Of a stretch of 64,000 nt of DNA, positions 45,921-58,265 are shown in pieces. The DNA lies in NCBI GenBank assembly GCA_963971405.1, contig OZ020487.1, forward strand, positions 17,767,344 through 17,831,343, in the 5' to 3' direction. Origin of the DNA: Psococerastis gibbosa. Its lineage: Eukaryota > Arthropoda > Insecta > Psocodea > Psocidae. The translations under genes and the position numbers were made by a program. The notes beneath the pieces were generated by a model. It had not been told where the DNA came from and ran no database searches. It saw nothing but the letters and a program-made list of their open reading frames with translations. The number at the start of each line of letters is the position of its first letter. The first letter of the stretch is position 1.

Positions 45921-47350
45921 ACCTCCAGTGACGTCAGGTGGACAACCCCCCCCCCCCCCCCCGAGATATCGGAAATTTAGCCATAGGAAAATTATTTACC
46001 ATGAAATTACTCATTTTCTCTATCTACTAATTTTGATAAATTGGAAAGCATGTTCGAGTAAACTTGGACCGGTTCTTTGTATTGTTTCCGTATTAATTTT
46101 TGGCAATTGGCAAACTGGTATATGCCGGTTACAAGGGATAATGGACAAGCTGAGACAAGCTTACCATTCACTCAATGAAACCACCGAAAGCATGACTTAG
46201 TAGTAGTAGTGTTCGTCGGGTTAATAACGACTTAAGTCTTATATTTGGGCCCATAGAGAGACCCCGACTTGACTGTCTTATGCCAGCCCATAGGACAGTG
46301 GACCTCCTGATTATAGTGGATTCCGAACCACTTGGCAAACACAGTGAAGTCACACGATTAGTTCGGAGGCGACCAGGACAAGTCCTATTCTCCTATACCA
46401 TGTTTCCCTACCGGCATTGTGCACACGTTATCTGCAGCTTTGAACCTGCATGACTTAACCAAGTACAGCTATACGAGTCAGCCCCTTAACTGTGTCCCGT
46501 TCTTGCTTTTCTATAGTCTGTTGATATTGATAAATTAATCCTCAGCTATATTTTTCGGGAGTTTTCAATTTTTTCTCCCCTACACATTAATTCAAAGTCT
46601 TATTATATCTCAAAATTCTACCTGTATATTTTAATGTTTATAAGTATTTCCTTCAATTAAAAAATAATGCAGTCATTCTTTTGTATTCCAATAATTTGAA
46701 TTTCCCCGCGCGCATATTTTAACACCGTCGCGTGACACCTTATACTAATACAGCATTAAAAAATAAACCCCGGTGTTATATAATCCCAAATCGCCATATT
46801 AGGGCTCCTGAAGTTCTGATTTTAGGGTACGTTTTTTTTCCTCGTTATAAAGATGAGGGTTTTACTGGGCTGGCGATAGAAGTCGACTGAGGAAATGAAT
46901 ATTTGCGTCTGGGAGCACTACGCTGTATAATTACAAAGGAAATGATGAGTTTTACGGAGAAAGGGGGGGGGGGTGGTTGTCATCGGGGTGAGGTCATAAT
47001 GTAAGCTCAAAACAGCTGCACCCATTCCCCCCACCGTAGACATCAATAAATCTCTCCCCCGCTTTGACTATGGTCGGGGTTTAACAACTGAAATTACCCT
47101 TCTGACTTTAGACAAGTTCATGCATTTTTTCTAAACGATAGTTTTATTTCTTGCTATTTTATTAAATTTTTATATTTTAATTTTTTTAAATTGTATTAAT
47201 TAATAATTATAAATAATAACTTCATCTTAATGTGACTTCAGTTTTCTCTCTCTTAAAAACTATTTTTGATAACTGAACATTTTTATAACTCGGGTAAAAA
47301 GTGGAAGAAAAAATAAAGCTCATTGGTGCGTACGGCCGGCTTCTTCTTAA
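45921..47350. other. Intergenic with repeat S copy 2 and C/G runs
   Basis: A C run at about 45947-45962 sits in a unit resembling 58905-58945 (TCACCTC...GTGAC...AGGTGGAC). Repeat S copy 2 is at 46290-46375. A G run lies near 46964-46973. A fragment of the MITE-T end (TACGGCCGGCTTCTTCTTAA) abuts element C2 at 47331-47350. Confidence 0.45.
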
Positions 47351-47730
47351 GGCGCCCATTCCATTGACCGGCTAGGGCTATTTCCAAAAACAGTGACGTG
47401 GTAGCAGACATTCAAGACTTAGGTTGCGTTTCCACCGATCTCTCATTGCAGAATGCAAATGACATTGACGGAAATTAGAATTTTTCTTTTTATAGAAATC
47501 TATTAAAATGTTTGTACTTAACATATCCCATGACGCCATTTTTTAATTTTAGTTTGTTTGTGATTTTACTGTATGATCATTGATCAATTTTAACTATGGC
47601 ATAGAGGAAAATAAACATTTCCGTCAATTCTGCAATGCGAGGTCGGTGGAAACGCCACCTAAGTCTTGAATGTCTGCTACCACGTCACCGTTTTTGGAAA
47701 TAGCCCTAGCCGGTCAATGGAATGGGCACC
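47351..47730. mobile_element. Nested palindromic MITE, copy C2 (380 bp)
   Basis: Same length and design as C1, flanked by TAA on both sides (47348-47350, 47731-47733). The inner loop is in the same orientation as C1. Confidence 0.85.
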
Positions 47731-49381
47731 TAATGGACAGATTTTAAAAAAATTAAACGAAGTTAATTAATTTCTCGTTCCAGAGACGCTGTGGAAATAG
47801 GTCAGATAAAAAATTCATAAAAAATGTTTTCTCTAAAAGCTATCTATCGTATTTCCTCTACAGAATATTTTGCAATCTGTCCCTTAACTAATTGTTTAAA
47901 AAGTTTAATGCTTTGTTAAAGTGAGTAGTGAGGGAAAATAAAAATAAAAATTAAAATTAAATACTTTTTCAAATCTATTTTATGCTTGGTTATCCAATTT
48001 CTATTTCTATGTTTTCTCCAGTTTACCATTGGTAAATGAATACCCCCAAATGATGAACGAAACAATCATATATTTTCCAAAATTTCTCGTACAAATGGAC
48101 AAAATTTAAATTGCATATGTAGCTATTGCAGTAGGTAGCCCCTACTTACATTGCGTTCAAGGCAATTTTAACTTTCCAGTACTGAGCTCCCCTTTTTCAG
48201 TCTGATGTATTCATTCATAGTTGATGTTTAATTCTTGGGACAGTACAAACAAACAGTTTGAGGTCAGACAGTTGTATCTTGCAGACGCGTGGCGAACATA
48301 AATTATTTTATTTACTATTTACTTAGTTGTATCTCCGGGACTTGCTTGAGTTGTTTATAACCGTGCGTTATGCGGGGAACCTTGGCTGCGTCTCTAGGCT
48401 TAGCGTTATTTTTCCTTGATAGTATTGTCTGCATTAAATGCAGTGAAACCAATAATTGAACTTTTTTTAAATTCAATTCTTACTTTCATAGACTACTGTT
48501 TGTGATCAATATACGTGCGTACCTACAAGTTTTCTTTATAACCTCCTAACATTCCATACTGCCTTACACTACTGATAATGAACGTCCTCGGTCCTACATG
48601 GCATTTCAGCTGTTATCACTGAGGCAGATAATGATGCATAATTCTGGATACTTTTGTTAGCAATATTTTGGATGTGCTTTGCATCTCAGTAGGCCTACTT
48701 TTAACAGCAATAGCCTACTTGACAGTTCAAACAATAACAATAATATATGCTAGATAAGGTAGCTTAAAATAGGTTAACAATATGTTTTTGCATGAAACAA
48801 AAAGTAAAATTTAAAAAAATAAATGAAGGCTGGTGTTTTTAACTGTTGATTACTATAGCCAAAACGCCCGTACACATGGGTGACCAGAAAATGAATTCGC
48901 TTTGTCGTCATTGCCAAAAAGTAGTTTTTTTCCTAAACTAAATAACGTTTTAATTTTTTTGGAGGATTATAAAATAAATCTACCAATGCGTTATAATAGG
49001 TTTTCAAAATTTTTCAAATAGCCTATTATCTTATTTGAATAATTAAGTTGTGGCATGTAACATTTCATTTTTAGTTAATAGCTGCTGAATTCCAAAAGCA
49101 ATTGAAATGTGGGGGGAGGGTTGCGAGGGGAATATAGGTAAGCCACGTGCTGTTAGTTTGTAAATGCTGTCAGCGTTAGTAAGCCGTGCCCGTTCTTACT
49201 CCCCGCAAGCATTTTTACCAAATCGGAATGAACGAGGTGAGCCAAAGTTATCGTGTACGACTGGCTAAAATTTGTTTTCCGTACCCTTTATTGCATGGAC
49301 CGCATATAATTCTTTATTTTTTGTCTCTTATATACTAAAGCTTTTGGCAAATTAATTGATTTTCTCTTTAATTGTAAATCG
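47731..49381. other. Intergenic stretch
   Basis: AT-rich; no feature recognised apart from a possible SINE-B fragment starting at 49382. Confidence 0.4.
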
Positions 49382-50129
49382 GCTTTGATGACTAGGTGGT
49401 TGCGTGCTTGTGCTTGTGCATAATATATCTCTTACATAGTTCAGAATCAACAGGCAAAATGTATTGATATTATTACAAACAAGGGGGTCGGGGGTCTCCC
49501 GATATGGAGGATGGTAAATCCTGATAAAGAGCGACTCCGTTTGAAATTTAACGTTTGACAAAGGATACTCAATAGTTGCCATTGTCGCCTACTCGTATGT
49601 TGGAATATTTTAAGGCAGCATACAAATTTTTCTCTGAAATTATTTAAATTTCTCAGGTGGTTGGCTGTAGGTGTGGTGTGTTCCTCTGGTAAATTTTCTA
49701 ATATATCAAAAAGTGATTTGTAGGCTTACGTCTGCTACAATATATCCTTTCTGGTAGGTATTGTTCCTTGAACACCTGGGCGTGGTCATTTCCTGAGTTG
49801 AGTTTTCTCTCGGGTCATCGGAAACAATACCCTGTTAACAGGGAGGGTCGGAACTAACCCTAGTGTTTGAGGGCCATTAATTTTGTGATAGGGATGGCTC
49901 CAGACGGTTTTCGATCAATATAACATGTCTGATGGTATTCACTTTTTTTTTAAAAGTTTTAGTTTTGTTATAGCATGGCTGAATAAATTCTTCAGTCGCC
50001 TCTGTATGTACCTTACACAGGTCTACTAGCATTGTTAGCAACAGGTATACAGTACTGGTATGCAACAGTTACTGTTTCATCGCAGATTTAAATTAAAATA
50101 AAATTACGGTATGTTATTTACTAGTAGTT

Positions 50130-50310
50130 ATAGACTCCGACTTTCACCCAGAAGGTTGTTCGAGTCCCACACTGGCTACATTTTCTGGCCATGCTTTGGA
50201 GGACATGTAAAGCAGGCGGTCCCGGGTCATCCTAGTTGAGTGTATGAGAGGGCTTTATAAACCTAACTCCGTTAGGTTGGCTTAGTAATAGAACAACAAA
50301 AAATCAAGAT
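50130..50310 (+). repeat. SINE-A, copy 4
   Basis: Begins with the tRNA-like CTCCGACTTTCACCCAGAAG, B box GTTCGAGTCCCACAC, and the usual body and tail. It ends about 35 bases before hairpin E6. Confidence 0.75.
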
Positions 50311-50346
50311 TTATTTATTTTATTTAGAAGAAGCTGATGAAACTTA

Positions 50347-50476
50347 GGCGGGGTATCGTATTTGAACGTGAGCGAGATATTGACTTTGTAGCAGACATTT
50401 TTAGACTGTCTTTAATGTCTGCTACCACGTCAATATCTGGCGCACGTTCAAATACGAGGTCAATGGAAACCCCGCC
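50347..50476. mobile_element. Palindromic hairpin element E6 (130 bp)
   Basis: It has the same spacer TTTTAGACTGTCTTTA as E3. The variable segment is CGTATTTGAACGTG. The left arm lost about ten bases near its end. TTA (left) and TAA (right) flank it. Confidence 0.85.
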
Positions 50477-50586
50477 TAACCAGGAATTTGCTGTCAATAA
50501 CTGAACCGGTACGAGTGAACCCGTACATGCTTTCCTATTTATCATTTAGTATAGTTACCGTAATGCTGTAATAGTTCCATTGTTAA

Positions 50587-51011
50587 GGTGCCCATTCCAT
50601 TGACCGGCTAGGGCTATTTCCAAAAACGGTGACGTGGTAGCAGACATTCAAGACTTAGGTGGCGTTTCCACCGACCTCGCATTGCAGAATTGACGGAAAT
50701 GTTTATTTTCCTCTATGCCATAGTTAAAATTGATCAATGATCATGCAGTAAAATCACAAACAAACAAACAAAAATTAAAAAATGGCGTCATGGGATTAGA
50801 CATGGACGGTTTCAACCGAAAATTGGAGTCATGGGATATGTTAAGTACAAACATTTTAATAGATTTCTATAAAAAGAAAAATTCTAATTTCCGTCAATGT
50901 CATTTGCATTCTGCAATGCGAGATCGGTGGAAACGCAACCTAAGTCTTGAATGTCTGCTACCACGTCACTGTTTTTGGAAATAGCCCTAGCCGGTCAATG
51001 GATTGGGCGCC
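50587..51011. mobile_element. Nested palindromic MITE, copy C3 (425 bp)
   Basis: Same design as C1 with TAA on both sides (50584-50586, 51012-51014). The interior is reversed relative to C1 and carries a local duplication (GTCATGGGAT occurs twice), which explains the extra 45 bp. Confidence 0.85.
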
Positions 51012-51074
51012 TAAATAATGTGACACTACCCAATAATAATGACATGTTATGCAATGCATTGGGTCTCGGACTAT

Positions 51075-51425
51075 CCATAGTATCTTCAAGAAATATTTTT
51101 TCTTCAAAACCGAAACCTTGCTTTCGGAAGAACCCGTTTCTGTTTTGTTACTCTATGTACCTGAAGTTGAAATGCATCGATGGAATGACTCCTCATGGTA
51201 TGAAATCCCCAGAATGAAGTTATTAAAAAAAAAAACTGGAAAATATTTTTATACGTTCAGTACATTCAGTTTTGAGTTACCAACAAACAGAACAGACAGA
51301 CCAAGACAAAACCACATTTTTGGATTCCTGGGACATCAAAACGTGTAAATAAATCCGTTCAATTATCGAAATCAATAGTTTCGACCATCACAAAGCATTC
51401 CTTATACTAACCTATAAATAGGAGA
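51075..51425 (-). repeat. Repeat R, copy in reverse
   Basis: Read on the minus strand it runs from TATTTATAGG...AAGGAATGCTTTGTGATGG through ACACGTTTTGATGTCCCAGG to GTAACAAAACAGAAACGGG. It shares the order of the long copies with an internal deletion. Confidence 0.65.
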
Positions 51426-51686
51426 GCTAAAATTACTTCTTACTTTTACTTTTCCAATTTAGAAAATTATATGTGCTAATTGTGGGGAAGATGGGCCTGC
51501 ATACATGATAGCTTGCAGCGAGGTGTTGTGGAAGACAGTGTGACGGATCGTTGCACGCGTACTAAGCGAGGGGCAGGAATTTGAAGGGCTTTTGAGTTTG
51601 GGAGAGGCAAGGGGTTGTAAGAGTTCGCGGTCTCCCTTTAAAAAGACTCTGGCACGTATAGTCCAAGAATGTCTGTTATAGAATTT

Positions 51687-51689
<3 letters not shown>

Positions 51690-51725
<36 letters not shown>
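51690..51725. repeat. Poly(T) run
   Basis: About 36 T residues. On the minus strand this could be the poly(A) tail of an insertion, but no body was matched. Confidence 0.85.
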
Positions 51726-51730
<5 letters not shown>

Positions 51731-51776
51731 TGGGGTACAGGTGTTACCTGTCTGCACTTAAGCCTATTGGCCTATT

Positions 51777-52381
51777 GTGCCCCCTACAACAAAGTATCTA
51801 CATCACTTCTACATCACTTTCTCGAGGCCTGTCTCCCTCAGGAGGCCCAGATTCTTGAGGGGATTCAGAAGTGGTAGGTCTTTTACATGTAACTGCAAGC
51901 TTCCCGAGCATACTGCTCTTCTTCGTGCGATTGCATCGCATCGCATCGCAGATCCTCCGCACATTCATTGCAGAATCTGCAAGACTATAGTTGTCTCCCC
52001 AAGAGACTCCAGATATTTAACCCCAGGACCAAAGACGCCAAGGCCTGTTCTTGGTTTTGTACTTCCTAGCCTAGAGCCATCAGTAAACCACTTGGTTGTG
52101 TGACTATTGAGAATTCCTGCTGATTCGCAGCATTCTTTCATTGTCCCTAATATAGTTTCGAATTCCCTCCTAAAACAGTATTTTGGATGGATTCTATCGC
52201 TTGGCATATCCAGGCAGTGGTCAGACGTAGTCAGAGAGGCTGAGTCTCTCTTAATTGCCCTTCCACTCCTAATAATGCCATTTCTGCTGAAGTTTCCACT
52301 GCAACATGGAGGGGTGGGAAGTCCAGTACTATCTCCATTGCTGCAGTGGGACAGGATTTCATAGCCCCTGTAAAGCATCAT
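51777..52381 (-). pseudogene. LINE RNase H fragment
   Basis: The minus-strand frame has KWFTDGSRLGSTKPRTGLGV, the first RNase H catalytic block, preceded by the linker found between RT and RNase H (ECCESAGILNS). Later blocks are lost to stops. It is not a copy of the 20-25 kb LINE at protein level, but belongs to the same broad RNase-H-bearing group. Confidence 0.7.
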
Positions 52382-52635
52382 GTTAGAGAATGCGTGGCCT
52401 TCTGAATGTAGCCATAATTTGGATTATTCAGAGAAAAATTATCATATGGTTTGATTTTGCTGTGTCCATGAAGCCATGACCAATGGTATGGTTACAGCAG
52501 GAAAAGACAGGCGGAAATTTTGATCTTGGTTTTAGCTGTGAAGTTAGAGAATCGTCTTCTAAGCCACCCCGTTTGAAAAAAAAAAATTACACCACTTTGT
52601 TGTTACTGTTGTCGAATACCTGTTTTGATTGCTAA

Positions 52636-53015
52636 GCCGCCCATTCCACCGACCGGCTAGGGCTATTTACAAAAATGGTGACGTGGTAGCAGACATTCAA
52701 GACTTAGGTGGCGTTTCCACCGACCTCGCATTGCAGAATTGACGGAAATGTTTATTTTCCTCTATGCCATAGTTAAAATTGATCAATGATCATACAGTAA
52801 AATCACAAACAAACTAAAATTAAAAAATGGCGTCATGGGATATGTTAAGTACAAACATTTTAATAGATTTATATAAAAAGAAAAATTCTAATTTCCTTCA
52901 ATGTCATTTGCATTCTGCAATGCGAGGTCGGTGGAAATGTCACCTAAGTCTTGAATGTCTGCTACCACGTCACCGTTTTTGTAAATAGCCCTAGCCGGTC
53001 GGTGGAATGGGCGCC
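52636..53015. mobile_element. Nested palindromic MITE, copy C4 (380 bp)
   Basis: TAA flanks both sides (52633-52635, 53016-53018). Arms, 18-mer and inner inverted repeat are all intact; the interior is oriented as in C3. Confidence 0.87.
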
Positions 53016-53439
53016 TAAGAGTTATTATAGCAGCTGTGATGACTGGATGTGAAGGCATCACTTACCCTATGTTTTGGGTTAAAACAGACAAAACAGATAC
53101 TTCAATATTAGCTATAAGTTGAAGTTGTTCGTGAACTTCACTCAGCTGGTCTCAAAATTATTGACCTTCATTATAATTACAATACTACCTGACTTCCAAG
53201 TAGATACCTACCTAGTGCCTACTTAATTAAAAATTAAATTCTAAAACGTTATGGTACCATGATTTCCTGCAGTTTTGTGTTTATACTTCCGTGCAATGAC
53301 ACCTGTGGGCAATACCTAGTAGTCTCGTATTATTATTATCACCATTGTGAATTGTGTTTTGCTTCTGAAGTACTCATTCGCTGGGCAATAAGGTTCTTAT
53401 TTTTTATTTAACTCCTCTGAACCCCGGAAACCGAAGCCC

Positions 53440-53560
53440 TAATGGACCCGAATCGAAAGCGTACTTTCCAAACCTTTCGTCAACAGCTGTCTGCAGCATC
53501 TTCAGTGGCAAATTTCGAAGACTGTATCTCGAAGTCTGAGTAGTAATCTTGCTATCTTGC
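53440..53560 (-). repeat. Hammerhead-like core, copy 3
   Basis: The minus strand has CTGAAGA and GAAA at the same 33-nt spacing (53473-53505) and the downstream TTTGGAA of copy 2. Stem II pairing is poorer than in copies 1 and 2. No flanking duplication was found. Confidence 0.4.
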
Positions 53561-53762
53561 CATTGAGCCTCCGAGATAAAAATAGTCGAAGTCTACTTAG
53601 TGCCACTAAATATCTTGACCGCAACTGTTTACGAAACGTTTCGAAGTTACAAAAATGATTATGAAGCATAGGAGTTACTTACTTACTTTTGCTGGCTCTA
53701 CAGGCCATTACCAGTGCCCCTGCAGCCACGTCATTCTGCCACTCGTCTGTTGATGCAGCCTT

Positions 53763-54464
53763 TCACCCCCAGTTGCGGACGTTAAGCTTCCGGAGGTCGT
53801 CACGTACGTCGTCCATCCACCTCTTCCTCGGTCTTCCCATTGATCTGCCTTCTGGATCATTGTTCACCTTCTTAGGCACTCTAGTTCCTTCCATTCTTGT
53901 GACATGACCCAGCCATCTAAGTCTCCCGGCGTTTATGTCGTTAATAATGTATGGCTTCTGGTATAGTGCTTCCAGTTCGGAGTTAGCGCAGGACGCCCTT
54001 TCTGATGTGTCTTCCTGCCCTTTAAATGCCTCTTCTATCGGAGATTGGCAATCATCATCTAAAATTTGGACCTTGGAGACTGCTGCTCTGATAAGGGTAG
54101 TCGTGCTTTTGCTAAACCACTGCCTTGGGTTTTTAAGTATCAGGATGTTCTTCTGCCGGGAGCCTCCTGTGTGTCCTTCTATATTCCCTTGTATTATTTC
54201 ATGCAGAAAGCGATATTTTTTGTTCCTCACCACATGACCGAAGTATGTTAACTTCCGTTTCTTAACCGTCAGCAGCAACGCGGCTTCTGTATCTATTCGC
54301 CTCATGACCTCAAAATATAGAGTATAGACGCTGCAATGGAAATATTTCTTGGTGGTTGGATCTGTGGTTTGACAAAATTCTATCGGAAGCACATTGGGCA
54401 ACGAGGTAACCCAAGTACAGCCTAAACCACATATGTTTCTAAGAATTTTTTTCAGATGGACCAT
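53763..54464 (-). pseudogene. Two LINE RT C-terminal fragments in one frame
   Basis: One open frame includes two copies of the RT C-terminal motif. KRKLTYFGHVVRNKKYRFLH lies near 54170-54260. GRLRWLGHVTRMEGTRVPKK with GRPRKRWMDDVRDDLRKL lies near 53770-53925. Both are of the RLxWxGHVxR type seen at the end of RTE/CR1-like polymerases. They look like remnants of two different elements placed end to end. Confidence 0.65.
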
Positions 54465-54892
54465 GGCCCATTAGTGACCACGGCTCATTTGTCCTATTCT
54501 CATTGTCTATCAGTTGCCTCCAGCTGTGAAGGCTTTCTAATATTATAAAGCTTCTGGTTTGGTTGTAATTATGCTCAAAACGGCCGGCCTTGCAATGACT
54601 ACTAGTGTACAGTGTAACACATACACGTTCGTTGACTTGGGTTGTAGTCGTGTACGTTTTCAGGGTGTGTAAGTATTGTGTTTCTTGTTTGACATGCACG
54701 ACGATGCGCTGCTGGTATGTATTCCGCGGCATCCTGTCCGAGTGGCCTACTACCGGCCAGTCTATCACCAAGTTGAGGACATCCTTCCGTGCTGTTTCCC
54801 AACGCACCTGGTCACTGATTGGATTGATATGCCAGCCATACTGCTGCACTGTACACACCGCCCATTAGTGAAATTAAAATGTTTGGTTTACA

Positions 54893-55030
54893 TCGACTTC
54901 GATGGCCAGGTGGTAACGTGCTTGTACTTGTGCGAGTCTTTACCCGCCATGCGATCGGAGACGTGTCGTAACTCAACACGGGTATTAACCTGGCGACTGA
55001 AGAGGTCAATCGGATACATTCATTGAATTG
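54893..55030 (+). repeat. SINE-B-like repeat, copy 2
   Basis: GATGGCCAGGTGGTAACGTG then CTTGTACTTGTGCGAG and CGCCATGCGATCGGAGACGT match 3230-3330 in reverse. TGGCCAGGTGG fits a pol III A box. Confidence 0.5.
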
Positions 55031-55204
55031 TTTGTATGCGATAAATCTTAAAAAAAACAACAACATAAGTTTACCATACACGACAGCGATTCAATTATGA
55101 GCCGGAATTTGTTCCCAACAGGTAGAATCGGCCAGGGCATTACCTAATCACACTATGGAGCCTACAGCGTGATGAGTGAGTCCAACTCCTTGATCAGGCA
55201 TTTA

Positions 55205-55690
55205 AACGAAAGCTTTGTGAAGGCCGAAATTTTAATGGTCGAGATTTCAACAGATTCTTACGCTTTGCCTCCAAAAAATTAAAAAAAAAAAGGCACATAT
55301 ATTGTAGTCCTCATTAAAAATCCAGAATCATATACATTAATTTATAAAATTACCACTAGGCTGCATCCCCCTTTAATAGCTTGCTTCTGGAGTCAACAAT
55401 TTAAAAATGTTCATGAATAATTGCTAAAAAAAAAAAAAAAAAAATAAAAAAAAAAAAAAAATCTGGGAAGTTTTATTGGTGATTCCTAACATCAGGAATA
55501 TGTTTTAGGTGCTGAGTAGAGGAACAAAACCGAACAGGTTGCTTTCCCAATCATAGTTTCGGTTTTGTAAGAAAACACAGTTTTTGAACAAATTATTGAT
55601 AATCCATGTGCTAATGTGCATTGCATAGCATACCATGTAGTATTATGTTGAACTGTCCCTTCTATATAGCCAATGCAATTGGCTTATCGA
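55205..55690 (+). repeat. Repeat R, decayed copy
   Basis: AAAGCTTTGTGAAGGCCGAA, GAGATTTCAACAGATT, a run of A at about 55425-55460, and GAACAGGTTGCTTTCCCAAT follow the order of the long copies. Confidence 0.65.
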
Positions 55691-57967
55691 TCAATCCAGT
55701 CGAGACAGCCAAAATTTAACCCTGGGACAATTATTTACCGTAGGACTAATTTATTGTCCACAGTATTTCGGTACCTATACTAATAGATAAGTTGGAAAAC
55801 ATGTACGGGTTCACTCAAACCCGTTCTTCAGTTTTAGCGAGTTTTTCCTGCAACTTCCTCTAACTATTTCTTATGTTTCTCAAGTCTTCGGTCGTCAGTT
55901 TCAACCGTATTTTACAAGGTACACTTGAGAACGTGAGCCTGGTGTGGTATGCACATTGTGTAAAGTGTATTCATGTTCTAATGCCAGTATTAGCTCGTGA
56001 AGGGCGCTCGTTGTGCGTTCAAGGCTTCGCTCTCTGGATATCCCATAAAGAGCACTACTTAAATGTCGTGAGCGTCAGCGGGCATCTCATCTGACGCAAC
56101 TCTTTTATTTACTCTCCATTTTATGGTGCAGAATAGTTGGTACTACGGGTCCCTTCGAAGAAAGTCCGATAAACTGATTATCAGTTTGTCTGGTAGAATC
56201 GAGTCTACTAAGATAGTTCCGGGCTGAACGAGGACAGAGCACTCCATGTCTTCTGCCTGTTTGCTTGAATTGAATTTTGTGGAACGCAGTAAGCAACCAT
56301 TTCTGGCTGTTGCATTGGGACATTGTAAGTTCACTTAGGGCGGAAGTTCATGGGGGTTCAAACCCCCCCCCCCAAAAAAAAAAAAAAAAATGAAATGGCT
56401 TGACACTAGATAGAGTCGGATTTTGTGAGGGAAAAATTAAAACGACTGTGTAATAACCAATAAAATTTCTGAACCCCTCCCCCCCAAAAAAAAAATCTGG
56501 CTAAGGCCTTGAGCTCACTTAGGGCGGATTCGGCATCGAAGATTTCGACCATCACATAGCTATCCTTATACTAATATATAAATAGCAACAAAGCAGTAGG
56601 TAGAAACGAAGATTCTTTTCTAGTCCTCAGTCATCGAGAGCTTCATTAATTTTATTGATCTATAGGGTCCACAAACACGTCGTGATGTGACCACTTTATT
56701 CTGCATAATCCCTTGCTGAGTTACAAAATAGTTTGGGGAGACGTTTCTGTCATTAGTAGTCTGTATGCCATTGACCTATTGCTACTACTTAGCTTACCTA
56801 TGTCAGACACATTACCTATTCATAAAATTGCTAATTGTAAGCTCTCCCCCTTGAGTTTGCGGCAATAGATAGTTTCATGACAAAAGTTCTTGAAATGTGC
56901 TGACCACGGCATGGGGCAAAAGTGAGTGATAAGAGAAAGGAGTTGGAATGGGGTAAGCCGCTAGGAGCGCTGTGCCACCTGCTCGGTACCTGAGGTATGA
57001 GAATACCTGATGTGGCGAGCTGACTAGTTGGTGCCTGGTGCTGGTACTGGTGGTTGGGTAGTTTGTTGTTGTCGCTACCCATTTCGAGCTCTTCTGCGCA
57101 ATGTTCTCGGAATTCGCGGGTTGGTTTTAGCGTTATTATAGTTGTTTTCTTTATATAGCAGTTGTTTTCTTTTATTGTCATCTACAATGGGAAAAATAAA
57201 CATGGTGAGTAGAATAATAGTAATCTAGAGGCATTAGTCCTATGTAGTGTACGAAACCGCATGAAAAGTCCAAAACTGCATAATTGTAGTGTAAACAATT
57301 TTAAGCCGGTTTTCTTCCTTTATTTTGTTCTTAAAGCTCGCACGTGTGTGCTTAGGTCAGTAGAGTAGAAAGGGAACCAAACATAAGTAAACGTGTATTG
57401 AAGCATAAAATCTATTACAATTGCACCCTTCCACTGCCCAGTTCAAGGCTTTCAGAAAGGGAGTCGTGTTTGGAAGTCAAGGTTTGACGATGTACAGTAA
57501 GTTAATTTGACTGAGTGCAGTTCTATTGGCAGTTTCTGGAAGAACCCACAGGTTTAAGTGAAAGGTGTCTGAAAATCTGCAAGAGCTATGGGATAATTTA
57601 AGGATCAACCTATTGTTTCTGTGCACAGGAAAATTTACCTAATTTTACGCAGAAACGGAACTGTTAAATTTGACATTTTAATTTATTTTTCTCAGCTTTA
57701 GAGTAGTACTATAATATTAATGATTCTAATTTGTAATCGGATACTTGTTACTTTTTTGCAATTGTTGAAAATACCAAACCTCACCAGTAAACTGGTGCAT
57801 CTACCGTCGTTCAAAATGTGCGTGATAGGTAAGATAGGTTCGCCCTAGACCACATCAAATTTGAGAAAGCTTGGAGAGCTCTTATTTATTATGAATTTTT
57901 CATCAGACCACTTTGATATCTTTGCCACTGCAGTGGGCCGATTATGGGGATTGGTATTAACTTACTC
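55691..57967. other. Intergenic stretch
   Basis: Contains C/A runs at 56365-56391 and 56477-56495 (MITE-like, degraded) and a reverse head fragment of repeat R at 56535-56590. An open frame at 56831-57181 (-) is unrecognised. Confidence 0.35.
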
Positions 57968-58265
57968 CTGCAGCCTGATCAAGGCGATTATAATACCGGT
58001 ATTTATTTAATCCCCTGGTAATAAAAATGTAAACAAGATAAGTTTATAATGGAAAGTGCTATTCAAAATTTGTTTGTTTACAGTTATAATCCTATGGTAT
58101 TTATTTAACCCCGGTATTATAATCGCCTCGATCAGGCTGCTGGGGTTAAAACTGTAAACAATCACATTTTGAATAGCACTTTCCATTTAAAATTATCTTG
58201 TTTACATTTTTAATTTAATACCAGGGTATTATATTAACCCCGGTATTTAAATCGCCATGATCGGG
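57968..58265. mobile_element. Foldback element D, compound copy
   Basis: GCAGCCTGATCAAGGCGATT opens a first foldback ending near 58142 (CGATCAGGCTGCTG). A third arm to about 58265 repeats the loop block GAATAGCACTTTCCAT in reverse and ends ATCGCCATGATCGGGCC. It looks like one and a half units fused head to tail. Confidence 0.7.

Noticed and set aside
56831-57181. 116-codon minus-strand frame with a good ATG, rich in Gln/Ser/Pro
   Set aside because: No family was recognised and no splice partner or repeat match supports it. It could be a first exon, but that is not supportable from sequence alone.
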